Position numbers and translations under genes: made by a program. A DNA stretch of 64,000 bases from an uncultured Collinsella sp. Lineage in GTDB: Bacteria > Actinomycetota > Coriobacteriia > Coriobacteriales > Coriobacteriaceae. The notes below the pieces were generated by a model, which saw nothing but the letters and a program-made list of their open reading frames with translations, had not been told where the DNA came from and made no database searches. The stretch spans positions 1-64,000 of the forward strand of contig URAD01000001.1 of NCBI GenBank assembly GCA_900545745.1. The letters run 5' to 3'. The stretch's first letter is position 1, and every line of letters begins with the position of its first letter. Positions 22,181 to 30,869 of the stretch are shown here, one piece after another.

Positions 22181-22807
22181 CTAGGCGTCCTTCGCGGCGA
22201 GATCGCGCGAGGTGACGATACGGTCGATCAGACCGTAGTCGAGGGCCTCGGAAGCGGTCAGGTAGTTGTCGCGCTCGGTATCGGCCTGGACCTTCTCGAT
22301 GGGCTGGCCCGAGGCGTCGGACAGGATCTGGTTGAGCTCGCGACGGGTCTTCTTGATCTCCTCGGCAACGATCTCAATCTCGGTCTGCTGACCCTGGGCA
22401 CCGCCGCTGGGCTGGTGAATCATGACCTTGGAGTGCGGCAGGCAGAAGCGCTTGCCCTTGGCGCCGGCCGAAAGCAGCACGGCGGCCATAGACGCGGCCA
22501 TACCGACGCAAATGGTCGAGACCTGCGGCTTGATGAAGTTCATGGTGTCCAGAATCGCCAGGCCGGAGTAGACCTCGCCACCGGGCGAATTGATGTAGAG
22601 CGAGATATCCTTCTCGGCATCCTGGCTCTCAAGATGCAGCAGCTGGGCAACGACCAGGTTGGCGCTGACGGAGTTGATCTCCTCGCCCAAGAAAATGATG
22701 CGGTCGTTGAGCAGGCGCGAATAGATATCGTAGCTGCGCTCGCCGCGCGGCGTCTGCTCGATAACGTATGGCACGAGGGCGGAATCGAACTTGGCGATCA
22801 TACGCAT
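22181..22807 (-). CDS. clpP: ATP-dependent Clp protease proteolytic subunit ClpP
   Basis: Serine peptidase subunit forming the degradation chamber. About 208 residues with nucleophile Ser in GMAASMAAVLLSAG, His in MIHQPSGGAQGQ and Asp in ERDNYLTASEA. LVPYVIEQTPRGERSYDIYS near the N-terminus is typical of the processed form. Several in-frame ATGs lie within 24 bases. I chose 22807 for spacing to AGAGAG; 22813 or 22801 are possible. Upstream of clpX and downstream of tig, the standard order. Confidence 0.96.
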   Translation of the reverse strand: MRMIAKFDSALVPYVIEQTPRGERSYDIYSRLLNDRIIFLGEEINSVSANLVVAQLLHLESQDAEKDISLYINSPGGEVYSGLAILDTMNFIKPQVSTICVGMAASMAAVLLSAGAKGKRFCLPHSKVMIHQPSGGAQGQQTEIEIVAEEIKKTRRELNQILSDASGQPIEKVQADTERDNYLTASEALDYGLIDRIVTSRDLAAKDA

Positions 22808-22847
22808 CTCCATTTCTCTCTTGCGGACCAAATTGGTTCTAGATAAA

Positions 22848-22888
22848 CGTACGGTGCCCGCATGCTATGCATTGGCTGGCACCGTACG
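22848..22888 (-). terminator. Hairpin between tig and clpP
   Basis: CGTACGGTGCC pairs with GGCACCGTACG across a 19-nt loop, followed on the minus strand by TTTATC. It could partly terminate tig transcripts before clpP. Confidence 0.55.
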
Positions 22889-22964
22889 AAGCTACCGGAT
22901 AACCGGTGTATAACTTTACCCCATCACGGGCGCACGCATGCGCTCGCGGGCAAGGTGGCGAGAA

Positions 22965-24263
22965 TTACTCGGCGTCCTTGGCGGTCTCGTCGACCTCGGT
23001 CACCTTGGCGTTCTCGACCAGGTGGTCGACGGCCTTGGAGCGACGGATGGACTCGCGGACGGCAGGCATACGGCCATCGGCGATGAACTCGGCCTTGGAA
23101 GCCTCGACGTCCTTGACGCCAGCCTTCTCGAACTCGGCGTTGATGTCGTCCTCGGTGACCTCGATCTTGAGCTCACGGGCGAGGGCGTCGAGAGCCAGGG
23201 ACTCACGGGCAACGTCGTTGGCCTGCTTGTGCAGGTCGCCGATGAACTGCTCCATGGTCAGGCCGGAAGCGGGCAGCCAGGTGTCCAGGGTCATGCCGCG
23301 GGCGGCGAGGTTGGACAGGAAGTTCTGGCCAAGCTCCTCAAAGACGGACTGCTCGTAGTCGGCGTCCATCTCGTCGAGTTGCAGGCGCTCGGCGAGAGCG
23401 GAGACGCAACGGTTCTCCTTCTCGGCCGGGAGGCGGGAAGCCTTGTCCTGCTCGATCTCAATCTTGATGGCGTCGCGCATAGCGTCGATGCTGTCGAAGC
23501 CAAAGTCGGACTTGACGAGCTCGTCGGTGAGCTCGGGGGTGTTGCGGACCTTGATGCCCTTGACGGTGACCTCGACGGTGTGGGTCTCGGCCTCCTCGCC
23601 CTCCTCGACCTCGTCGGTCCAGGTGACGGTCTTGACGTCGTCAACGTTAGCGCCGATCAGGGCCTCGTTGAACTCCTTGGGGTTGCTGTCGCTACCGGCG
23701 ATGAGCATGCGGCCCTCGGCGGCAAAGTTGTCGGCGTTCTCGACGGCCTTGAGGTCGACGGTGACGTAGTCCTCGGCCTCGACGGCGCGACCCTCGACGT
23801 CCTCGAAGGTGGCGCGGTAGTTGAGGAGCATCTCGACCTGGTTGTTGATCTCGGACTCGGTGACCTCCGCGGGAGGCATCTCGATCTCGACGGCGTCGAA
23901 GGAGGAGAGCTCGGCAGCAGGACGCAGGGAGAACTCGACGGTGTAGGTGTAGTCCTCGTGATCCTTGGCGAGGTCGAGCTCCTTGTAGTCACCGTTCTTG
24001 GTGGGGACGATGTCCAGCTCGTTGAGGACGGCGGGCTCGTTGGCGGCGATCAGGTCGTTGGTGGCCTGAGCGAGGGTAGCCTCGGCGCCAAGTGCGGAGT
24101 CGATGACCGGACGGGGAGCCTTGCCGGCGCGGAAGCCCGGGAAGCGGTACTTCTTGGCGGTGTCCTTGTAGGCCTTCTTGATCGCGGCGTCGACGTCGGC
24201 GGCCGGGATGGTGACCGTAGCGGTGAGCTTGGCGTCCTTGACGTCAGAAGCGGTGATGTTCAA
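22965..24263 (-). CDS. tig: Trigger factor
   Basis: Ribosome-associated chaperone and peptidyl-prolyl isomerase. The GFRAGKAPRPVID signature at about residue 43-55 contacts the ribosome, a FKBP-like region is in the middle, and a helical C-terminal arm ends in acidic residues; about 432 residues. A TTG codon at 24263 has a perfect AGGAGG six bases upstream. An in-frame ATG at 24278 actually contains that AGGAGG in its second and third codons and has a weaker site of its own, so I prefer the TTG. Between tRNA-Leu and clpP. Confidence 0.95.
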   Translation of the reverse strand: MNITASDVKDAKLTATVTIPAADVDAAIKKAYKDTAKKYRFPGFRAGKAPRPVIDSALGAEATLAQATNDLIAANEPAVLNELDIVPTKNGDYKELDLAKDHEDYTYTVEFSLRPAAELSSFDAVEIEMPPAEVTESEINNQVEMLLNYRATFEDVEGRAVEAEDYVTVDLKAVENADNFAAEGRMLIAGSDSNPKEFNEALIGANVDDVKTVTWTDEVEEGEEAETHTVEVTVKGIKVRNTPELTDELVKSDFGFDSIDAMRDAIKIEIEQDKASRLPAEKENRCVSALAERLQLDEMDADYEQSVFEELGQNFLSNLAARGMTLDTWLPASGLTMEQFIGDLHKQANDVARESLALDALARELKIEVTEDDINAEFEKAGVKDVEASKAEFIADGRMPAVRESIRRSKAVDHLVENAKVTEVDETAKDAE

Positions 24264-24354
24264 CACGTTCCTCCTCATACTGCCCAGCTTATCTGAGGTG
24301 CTGGTACCTTTATGCAACAAAGTGTCGCGACGGCGTGAGCCGACGCAGGTGCGA

Positions 24355-24438
24355 TGGTGCGGGCGAAAGGACTCGAACCTTCACGGGAATCCCACCAGAA
24401 CCTAAATCTGGCGCGTCTACCAATTCCGCCACGCCCGC
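24355..24438 (-). tRNA. tRNA-Leu (UAG)
   Basis: A full cloverleaf with 7-bp acceptor stem GCGGGCG/CGCCCGC, D-loop with AATTGGTAGAC, anticodon stem CCAGA/TCTGG around TTTAGGT (anticodon UAG), a long variable arm and a TTCGAGT T-loop. CCA is encoded. It lies 91 bases upstream of tig. Confidence 0.97.
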
Positions 24439-24556
24439 ATGAGCGCACAGACTAGGAATGATAGCAGATACGAACGACAAGCGCACGCACACCTTTTACA
24501 GGCTCACGACCTCACCACGAGAGCAAGCCAATAGAGCACGCCACCCCATCTCATAA

Positions 24557-24621
24557 GTTGCGGTGGAATAGGGACTGTTTGGGGCTCCAGTCCTCCAAAA
24601 CAGTCCCTATTCCACCGCAAC
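24557..24621. repeat. 65-bp covarying palindrome, copy 3
   Basis: GTTGCGGTGGAATAGGGACT with the inverted arm AGTCCCTATTCCACCGCAAC. The three central arm bases differ from copies 2, 4, 6 and 7 and both arms changed together. Confidence 0.9.
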
Positions 24622-24660
24622 TTCGGTAGGACTCGGCAGCCTGGCGATGCTGGCCATGCG

Positions 24661-24831
24661 CCGGAAAGCGTGTCCCGGTTTGGGGCCTCGGAATGGGATG
24701 CAATTTCCGCTATAGCCATCAACCGGAAACTGCAACCCGTTTTGAGCCCCTATTCCGGGATGCACTTTCCGCCAAGGCCCTCAAACGGAAACTGCAGCCC
24801 ACAATTCAGTTGAAAAGTGGGCTGCAGTTTC
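24661..24831. repeat. Tandem REP-like palindrome cluster
   Basis: Three palindromic units, 24661-24710, 24723-24772 and 24785-24831, repeat with a 62-bp period. Units start (C)CGGAAA and end TTTCCG or TTTCC; units 1 and 2 are both 50 bp. It sits downstream of the Mo hydroxylase stop, like a REP/BIME array. Otherwise 24440-24869 is empty. Confidence 0.75.
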
Positions 24832-24869
24832 CCCGGGCTAGGCAATGAGCGGGTACAGCGCCTCCTCGC

Positions 24870-27701
24870 CTACTCCCCCAGCAGGGCCTTCTCGGGCGTG
24901 ATCGGCAGTGAGCGAACCTGATGGCCGGTGGCGTGCGCCACGGCCGAGGCAACGGCAGCGAGCGGCGTGTTGATGACGACCTCGCCGATCGACTTGGCGC
25001 CAAACGGGCCCGTCGGCTCGTAGCTCGGCTCAAAGGCCACGCGGATGCTACCGATATCCAGTCGCGTGGGCAGCTTGTAGCTCATAAAGTTGCCGGTGCG
25101 CAGGCGGCCGCGGTCGTCGTGCTCGACAATCTCGTAGAGCGCGTGACCGATACCCTGGGCAATGCCGCCCTCGGCCTGGACGCGCGCGAGCGCCTCGTTG
25201 ATCACGGTGCCGCAGTCAACGGCAGCGGCGTAATCCACCACGGTCACCTTGCCGGTGGCCTTGTCAACCTCGACCTCGGCAATGCCGGCCATAAACGGCG
25301 GAGGCGAAACGGGCAGGCAGGCAGAGGCATGCGAGGTCAGCGCGTCGCCGCCCGCGATGTTCTTGACGCACAGGTTGGCAAAGTCGCGCAGCGTGAGGTA
25401 GCGGTTCTGCTCGCGCGCGGCACGCTCGTCGGACAGGCGCACATACTGACCATCAAAGACCACATCGGCGGCGTCCACGTCCCACATCTGGGCGGCCTTG
25501 GCGCAGATCTTCTCGCGCAGCTCGGTCGCGGCGTTCTTTGCTGCCAAGCCCGTCACGTACGTGCCCGAACTCGCGTACGAGCCGGCGTCGAACGGCGACA
25601 CGTCGGTGTCCACGCCGTGCACCACAATGAGCGAGCTTTCAACGCCCAGCTCCTCGGCGGCAATCTGCGCCAGAATCGTGTCGACGCCCATGCCGTTATC
25701 GGTGGCGCCGGTACCGATGGTAATGAAGCCGTCCTCTTCCAGGCGCATATCGATGCCGGCGATGTCCACGTTAGAGATGCCCGAGCCCTGCATGGTGAGC
25801 GCGCAGCCAAGGGCACGCACGCGGTCGCCCAGGTCGACGGCTAGCGGCTTGTCGCGCCAGCCGATCATGTCCATCGCGCGCAGCAGGCAGCGGTCGAGTG
25901 CGCAGGCGTTGAGCTTCTCGTTGTAGTACTGCGGCATGATCTCGCCCTCGCGCACGATGTTCTTAAGGCGCAGGTCGGCGGGGTCCATGTGCAGCATGTC
26001 GGCGAGCTCGTTGACGGCGCTCTCCACGGCAAACTGACCCTGGGTGGCACCGTAGCCGCGATACGCGCCGCCGCGGTTGGTGTTGGTGTAGACGGCGTCC
26101 CAGCTAAAGCGGCTCGCCTTCACATGGTTGTAGATGGGCAGGCTCTTATGGCCCGAAAGGCCGATTGTCGTGGTAGCGTGCTCGCCGTACGCGCCGGCGT
26201 TAGACAGCGTGTGCAGATCGATGGCCGTGATGGTGCCGTCGTTCATGGCGCCCAGCTTGACGGTCATCTGCATCTGGTGGCGCGAGTTGCCCGCGGTGAT
26301 GGTCTCCTCACGGGTGTAGCAGCAGTAACTCGGACGGCCGGTCTGCTGGGTGACGAACGCCACGAAGATCTCGCAGCAGCCCGTCTGCTTGGAGCCAAAG
26401 CCGCCACCGATGCGCGGCTTAATGACCTGCACCTGCGACTGCGGAATATCGAGCGACTGCGCGACCATGCGGCGCACGTGGAAGGGCACCTGCGTAGAGG
26501 TGGTCACCGAAATGCGCCCAAACGCGTCGGTCGTCGCGAAGGCTCGGAAGGTCTCCATGGGCGCGGTCTGCGTGGCCTGGCTGGTGTAGGTGCGGGTGAA
26601 GACGATGTCGCTCTGGGCAAAGGCCTCGTCCAAGTCGCCAAAGTCGCTCGTGCCGCTGCATACCAAGTTGCGCGGGACGTCGCCGCCCTGCGGAAACATA
26701 AAGGTCACGTCGCCCTCGGGGTGGACCACGATGTCGTTATCGAGTGCCTGGGTAAAGTCGAGCAGCGGCTCGAGCACCTCGTAGTCGACCTTGATGAGCT
26801 TGAGCGCCTTGTCGGCGGCCTCCTCGGTCTCGGCGGCGACGATCGCCACCTCCTCGTTTTGGTAGCGCACGAGGTTCTCGAGGATCAGGCGGTCGTAGGG
26901 ACTCGGCTGCGGATAGCTCTGGCCGGCAATGGTAAAGCGGCGCTTGGGAACGTCCTCGTATGTGTAGACGCCCACGACGCCGGGTACCTTCAGTGCGCGC
27001 GACGTATCGATGGAACGGATCTTGGCGCGGGCATAGGGGCTGCGCTTGAGCTTGACGATCAGGGCGCCGGCGGGCACCAGGTCGCCCGTGTAGACGGGAC
27101 GCCCCTCGAGCAGGGCCTTCGAGTCCTTCTTGGGCTGCTTATGAGTGATCTGCTTATAGGAGACGCCGTCAGAACTGGTGTCGTTGACCGGCAGCTCGGG
27201 CATCTCAAAGCCCACCTGCACGCCGGACTCGTTGAGGAAGCGCACGATGGCGCGCAGCTGGCTCTCGTAGCCGCTGCAACGGCAGAGGTTGCCGGCGAGC
27301 TGGCGCGAGAGCTCCTCGCGCGTGGCGACGAGGCTCGGGTCCTCCTTGGCGGCGCGGGCAAGCGCCAGCACGTTCATGATGAGGCCGGGAGCGCAAAAAC
27401 CGCACTGCTCGGCGCCTTCGGCAGCCATTGCGCGGGTCAGCGCCTCAGACTCGGCCTTGAGACCCTCGAGTGTGGTGATGGTATGGCCCTCAACACGGGC
27501 GGCGGGAACCGAGCAGCTCAGCACCGGGTCGCCGTCGAGCCACACCGTGCACAGACCGCAGTTGGTGGTCTCACAGGCACAGCGTACCGACGCGCAGCCC
27601 TGCTCGCGCAGCAGCGCAAAGAGCATGGTGTCGGGGGCAATCTGAACCTTGACCTTACGGCCGTTGAGCGTAAAGGAAAGATCGATGAGTTTGGCAGCCA
27701 T
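24870..27701 (-). CDS. Selenium-dependent-type xanthine dehydrogenase, fused 2Fe-2S and Mo subunit
   Basis: A 943-residue molybdenum hydroxylase. Residues 1-160 are the two-[2Fe-2S] domain: CETTNCGLC with partner Cys63, then QCGFC and CRCSGY. Residues 200 to the end are the Mo-pterin subunit, with RIGGGFGSKQTG, RGGAYRGYGATQGQ and the base-catalyst glutamate in GPFGAKSIGE. Small and large subunits are fused while the FAD subunit is separate (next gene, TAATG overlap). This fusion layout is that of the selenium-dependent Mo hydroxylase family defined by Haft and Self, and DUF3343 and mobA genes are nearby. Any selenium would be a labile ligand, not selenocysteine; no in-frame UGA is present. 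Substrate (purine or other heterocycle) is not decided. Confidence 0.88.
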   Translation of the reverse strand: MAAKLIDLSFTLNGRKVKVQIAPDTMLFALLREQGCASVRCACETTNCGLCTVWLDGDPVLSCSVPAARVEGHTITTLEGLKAESEALTRAMAAEGAEQCGFCAPGLIMNVLALARAAKEDPSLVATREELSRQLAGNLCRCSGYESQLRAIVRFLNESGVQVGFEMPELPVNDTSSDGVSYKQITHKQPKKDSKALLEGRPVYTGDLVPAGALIVKLKRSPYARAKIRSIDTSRALKVPGVVGVYTYEDVPKRRFTIAGQSYPQPSPYDRLILENLVRYQNEEVAIVAAETEEAADKALKLIKVDYEVLEPLLDFTQALDNDIVVHPEGDVTFMFPQGGDVPRNLVCSGTSDFGDLDEAFAQSDIVFTRTYTSQATQTAPMETFRAFATTDAFGRISVTTSTQVPFHVRRMVAQSLDIPQSQVQVIKPRIGGGFGSKQTGCCEIFVAFVTQQTGRPSYCCYTREETITAGNSRHQMQMTVKLGAMNDGTITAIDLHTLSNAGAYGEHATTTIGLSGHKSLPIYNHVKASRFSWDAVYTNTNRGGAYRGYGATQGQFAVESAVNELADMLHMDPADLRLKNIVREGEIMPQYYNEKLNACALDRCLLRAMDMIGWRDKPLAVDLGDRVRALGCALTMQGSGISNVDIAGIDMRLEEDGFITIGTGATDNGMGVDTILAQIAAEELGVESSLIVVHGVDTDVSPFDAGSYASSGTYVTGLAAKNAATELREKICAKAAQMWDVDAADVVFDGQYVRLSDERAAREQNRYLTLRDFANLCVKNIAGGDALTSHASACLPVSPPPFMAGIAEVEVDKATGKVTVVDYAAAVDCGTVINEALARVQAEGGIAQGIGHALYEIVEHDDRGRLRTGNFMSYKLPTRLDIGSIRVAFEPSYEPTGPFGAKSIGEVVINTPLAAVASAVAHATGHQVRSLPITPEKALLGE

Positions 27702-28615
27702 TAGCGCACCTCGCTAGAATCGACGCCGGGCACGCGGCGGCAGGAATACTCATCCGTGGCGAACTTAGGGATCTGCACGGTCTCGAGCTCGCGGGCAAGC
27801 GCGGCAGAAAGCTCGATGCCGGCGGCGCGGCGCACGGCCTGAATCGCCAACGGTGCCGAGATGCGGCGGCGGTAGTCAGCCGAGCCCCACAGGTTGGTGC
27901 CATAGCTCAGTGCGCGTACGGACGCGGCCAGGGCGCGAAGCTCGTCCTCGGAAGGCCGCTCGTTCACCAGGCCACACGACTCGCCCTGCAGCAAGGTCGC
28001 GCGCAGCGGGCGGGCGCCCACGGTGACATGCCAGCTGTTGTCCCACCAGGCGGCGGTGACGTTCAGCGAGGGGAAGTCCGTCGCGGCCTTGCGCACGGCC
28101 TCGTAGCTCGCACGGTAATCGTGCTTGACGACTACGACGTGCTCAATCACGTCACGCACGTAGCCCATGTCCACGAACTCCGCGAGCGGCACGCGGCCGG
28201 CGCCCGTCAGCTCAACATACGAATCGAGCGCCAAAAAGGCCGAGAGCACGTCCGAAAAACCAAAGCGGCCGTAGATGCTGCCGCCCACCGTGGCGGTATT
28301 GCGCAGCTGCACGCCCACGATGTCGTGGATGGCGAACTCAAAGACATTGTTGACAAGCGCGTTGAGCCCGGCATGACGCTCGAGCTGGCGCAGGGTGCAC
28401 ATGGCACCGATGCGAAACTCGGTCTCGGTCTCCTCGATCTGATCGAGTCCGCAGGCCGAAAGGTCAATCGCCGTCGCCACGCGACGCGAACCCAGGCGCA
28501 TCCAGATGCCGCCGCCCACAATCTTGTTGTTGCGGTTCTTCTGCAAGAGCTCATAGGCTTCGGCCGCGTTTCCAACACGGACGTAGGTACCGAACTTGAG
28601 CACGTTCTCCCCCAT
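27701..28615 (-). CDS. FAD-binding subunit of the Mo hydroxylase
   Basis: A 304-residue CoxM/XdhB-type flavoprotein that passes electrons from the Fe-S clusters to NAD or another acceptor. The N-terminal FAD motif appears as NKIVGGGIWMRLG (residues 30-42). A second flavin contact region is QLRNTATVGGSIYGRFGFSD, and the CO-dehydrogenase flavoprotein C-terminal domain follows. The start at 28615 has GAAGAG upstream. Its stop shares a base with the hydroxylase start, so the subunits are made together. Confidence 0.88.
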   Translation of the reverse strand: MGENVLKFGTYVRVGNAAEAYELLQKNRNNKIVGGGIWMRLGSRRVATAIDLSACGLDQIEETETEFRIGAMCTLRQLERHAGLNALVNNVFEFAIHDIVGVQLRNTATVGGSIYGRFGFSDVLSAFLALDSYVELTGAGRVPLAEFVDMGYVRDVIEHVVVVKHDYRASYEAVRKAATDFPSLNVTAAWWDNSWHVTVGARPLRATLLQGESCGLVNERPSEDELRALAASVRALSYGTNLWGSADYRRRISAPLAIQAVRRAAGIELSAALARELETVQIPKFATDEYSCRRVPGVDSSEVR

Positions 28616-28695
28616 CTCTTCACTTGTCCAGTACTTTTAAGTGTACCAAACGAGGAGCCGCACACCGTTTTAGGACAAAATCCACCCACCCATCC

Positions 28696-28768
28696 ATAAC
28701 TTGCGGTGATATACGGACTGATTAGCCGTTCTGGGACGCTAAACAGTCCGTATATCACCGCAAGTTAT
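28696..28768. repeat. 65-bp-family palindrome, copy 4 (extended arms)
   Basis: Perfect 25-bp arms beginning ATAACTTGCGGTGATATACG. The outermost base pair of the 65-bp core is changed from G-C to C-G on both sides. It lies between gdhA and the Mo hydroxylase operon. Confidence 0.92.
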
Positions 28769-28790
28769 GAGGAGTCCTCCGGGATAGAAA

Positions 28791-28819
28791 AGGCTCCCAG
28801 CCGGAATGGCTGGGAGCCT
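28791..28819 (-). terminator. Intrinsic terminator of gdhA
   Basis: AGGCTCCCAGCC / GGCTGGGAGCCT with loop GGAAT. On the minus strand it continues TTTTCTATC; 27 bases beyond the gdhA stop. Confidence 0.88.
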
Positions 28820-28845
28820 CATCACATGCTATGTCGAGCGAAGAT

Positions 28846-30201
28846 TTAGCAGACGCCCTGGGCGAGCATGGCGTCGGCGACCTTCAGGAAGCCGGCGATG
28901 TTGGCGCCCATGACGAAATTGCCCTCCTGGCCATACTCCTTGGCGGTGTCGTCCACGTTGTGGAACATGCCGCGCATGAGCTGCTCGAGCTTGCCGTCGA
29001 CCTCCTCGAAGGTCCAGGACAGGTGCTCGGCATTCTGGCTCATCTCCAGGCCGGATACGAGTACGCCGCCGGCGTTGGCAGCCTTGCCGGGCATAAAGGC
29101 GACGCCGTTCTCCTGGAAGTAGGTCGTGGCCTCGATGGTCGTAGGCATGTTCGCGCCCTCGCCGACCACCGTGCAGCCGTTGGCGACGAGCGCCTGGGCG
29201 TCCTCGAGCAGCAGCGTGTTCTCGCGAGCGCAGGGCAGCGCGATGTCGCAGGGAAGCTGCCACACGCCGCGGCCGTCGCCCTCGTGCCACACGGCGCTGG
29301 GCCTCTCGTCAACGTACATAGCGAGCGTAACGCCCTTGTCGTGGCCAGAGCGCTTCTTGTTGTAGATGAGCTCGAGCACGGTGTAGTCGATGCCGTCGGG
29401 ATCCTCGACCCAGCCGTGGGTATCGGAGCAGGCGAGCACCTTGCCGCCGAGCTGAGTGACCTTCTGGACCGCGTAGATAGCGACGTTGCCGGAGCCGTGA
29501 ACGACGACGTTCTTGCCCTCGAAGGAGTCGCCGCGGCTCTTGAGGTACTCGTCCACAAAGTAGGCCAGACCGTAACCGGTGGCCTCGGTACGGGCGAGCG
29601 AGCCGCCAAAGGAGAGGCCCTTGCCGGTGAGGACGCCGGTCCACTCGTTGGTCAGGCGCTTGTACTGACCGAACAGGTAGGCAACCTCGCGGCCGCCAAC
29701 GCCCAGGTCGCCGGCGGGAACGTCGGTGTTGGGACCGATGTGGCGATAGAGCTCGGTCATGAAGGACTGGCAGAAGTGCATGATCTCGTTGTTGGACTTG
29801 CCCTTGGGGTCAAAGTCGGAGCCGCCCTTGCCGCCGCCCATGGGAAGGGTGGTCAGGCTGTTCTTGAGAATCTGCTCCAGACCCAGGAACTTGAGCATGC
29901 CCAGGGTGACCGTCGGGTTAAAGCGCAGGCCGCCCTTGTAAGGTCCAATGGCAGAGTTGAACTCGACGCGGTAGCCGCGATTGACCTGGACCTTGCCCTG
30001 GTCGTCGACCCAGGGGACACGGAACATGACGATGCGCTCGGGCTCGACGAGGCGCTCAAGCAGGGCGGCCTCCTCGTACTCGGGATGGGCGTCGAGCGCC
30101 GGCTGGATGGTGCCGAGGATCTCGGTCGCGGCCTGGATGAACTCAGGCTGCTCGGGATAGCGGGCCTTGAGCTCGTCGAGAACTTTCTGCGTGTAGCTCA
30201 T
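28846..30201 (-). CDS. gdhA: NADP-specific glutamate dehydrogenase
   Basis: Makes glutamate from 2-oxoglutarate and ammonia. The 451 residues match the hexameric NADP enzyme (about 450). Landmarks are PTVTLGMLKFLGLEQ, the catalytic-lysine segment LPMGGGKGGSDFDPKGK, and VVHGSGNVAIYAVQK for the nucleotide. The ATG at 30201 follows GGAGG. Flanked by its own terminator and monocistronic; upstream 30202-30415 has no gene. Confidence 0.96.
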   Translation of the reverse strand: MSYTQKVLDELKARYPEQPEFIQAATEILGTIQPALDAHPEYEEAALLERLVEPERIVMFRVPWVDDQGKVQVNRGYRVEFNSAIGPYKGGLRFNPTVTLGMLKFLGLEQILKNSLTTLPMGGGKGGSDFDPKGKSNNEIMHFCQSFMTELYRHIGPNTDVPAGDLGVGGREVAYLFGQYKRLTNEWTGVLTGKGLSFGGSLARTEATGYGLAYFVDEYLKSRGDSFEGKNVVVHGSGNVAIYAVQKVTQLGGKVLACSDTHGWVEDPDGIDYTVLELIYNKKRSGHDKGVTLAMYVDERPSAVWHEGDGRGVWQLPCDIALPCARENTLLLEDAQALVANGCTVVGEGANMPTTIEATTYFQENGVAFMPGKAANAGGVLVSGLEMSQNAEHLSWTFEEVDGKLEQLMRGMFHNVDDTAKEYGQEGNFVMGANIAGFLKVADAMLAQGVC

Positions 30202-30415
30202 GCTTCCTCCAATTGATGGAAAAGAAAAGTGTCGTTCGAGGCGCCCCATGCGCCGCGAGCTTTATCGAGTATGGATAATATCGCACTGTTGCAGCAAAGT
30301 TTCGCATAAGCCGACGAGCGGATGTTTCGTTTTGATTACGATGCAGGTAGAAGCGTTTTTGAGTGCCTGACGTGCAAAACCCGTGTTTCAAACCTGTTTC
30401 GTCCACGTGTTCCAA

Positions 30416-30450
30416 ACCACCACATTGGGGACAGGCACCTTTGTGGTGGT
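30416..30450 (-). terminator. Hairpin after the DUF3343 gene
   Basis: ACCACCAC pairs with GTGGTGGT around a 19-nt loop, 9 bases past the gene's stop. It has no strong T-run. Confidence 0.4.
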
Positions 30451-30458
30451 GTTGGTGG

Positions 30459-30854
30459 TTAGAGGACGAGCTGGTGGTAGTCGGCGGGGGTTACGCGGCC
30501 CTCGGTGGCGGCGCGGAAGGCGGCGAGGGCATCGCCCGAGAACGGCATGGCCCAGCACAGTCCGCAGCCGGCGGTGATGGAGCCGGGCAGCGGCATGATG
30601 CGCCCAGGAACACCGGCGGCAAGGCACAGCTGTTCGCATTCCATCACATCGAAGGTGCTGTCGAACGACACGATGATTTTGCGTTCATGGTCGAGAGCAT
30701 CACCGGACGGGCCTTCGCGGTGTGCATCGCGATACGCCGCGGCGGCCGCTTCCTCTTCCGCAGTATGTCCACAGCCATCGCAACCGCAGGTACAGGGTTC
30801 GGACCCGTCGCAAGTGCAAGGTTCTCCCGTGTCGGGACAAATATCGTGAGACAT
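30459..30854 (-). CDS. DUF3343 (putative Se/S carrier-like) protein with Cys-rich N-terminus
   Basis: A 131-residue protein. The first 30 residues hold nine cysteines (CPDTGEPCTC, EPCTCGCDGCGH), a likely metal-binding knot absent from the short relative at 58513. Residues 60-131 are the DUF3343 domain, with FDSTFDVMECEQLC, GRIMPLPGSITAGCGLCW and conserved cysteines in both segments. Family members occur in selenium and Mo-hydroxylase neighbourhoods and have been proposed to carry reactive S or Se. Start ATG at 30854 with GGAG. Its neighbours here are mobA, selC and selB. Confidence 0.78.
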   Translation of the reverse strand: MSHDICPDTGEPCTCDGSEPCTCGCDGCGHTAEEEAAAAAYRDAHREGPSGDALDHERKIIVSFDSTFDVMECEQLCLAAGVPGRIMPLPGSITAGCGLCWAMPFSGDALAAFRAATEGRVTPADYHQLVL

Positions 30855-30869
30855 GGCAACTCCAATCGT

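Noticed and set aside
24661..24840. A small gene after the Mo hydroxylase
   Set aside because: Short frames there are made by the palindromic units and lack start signals.
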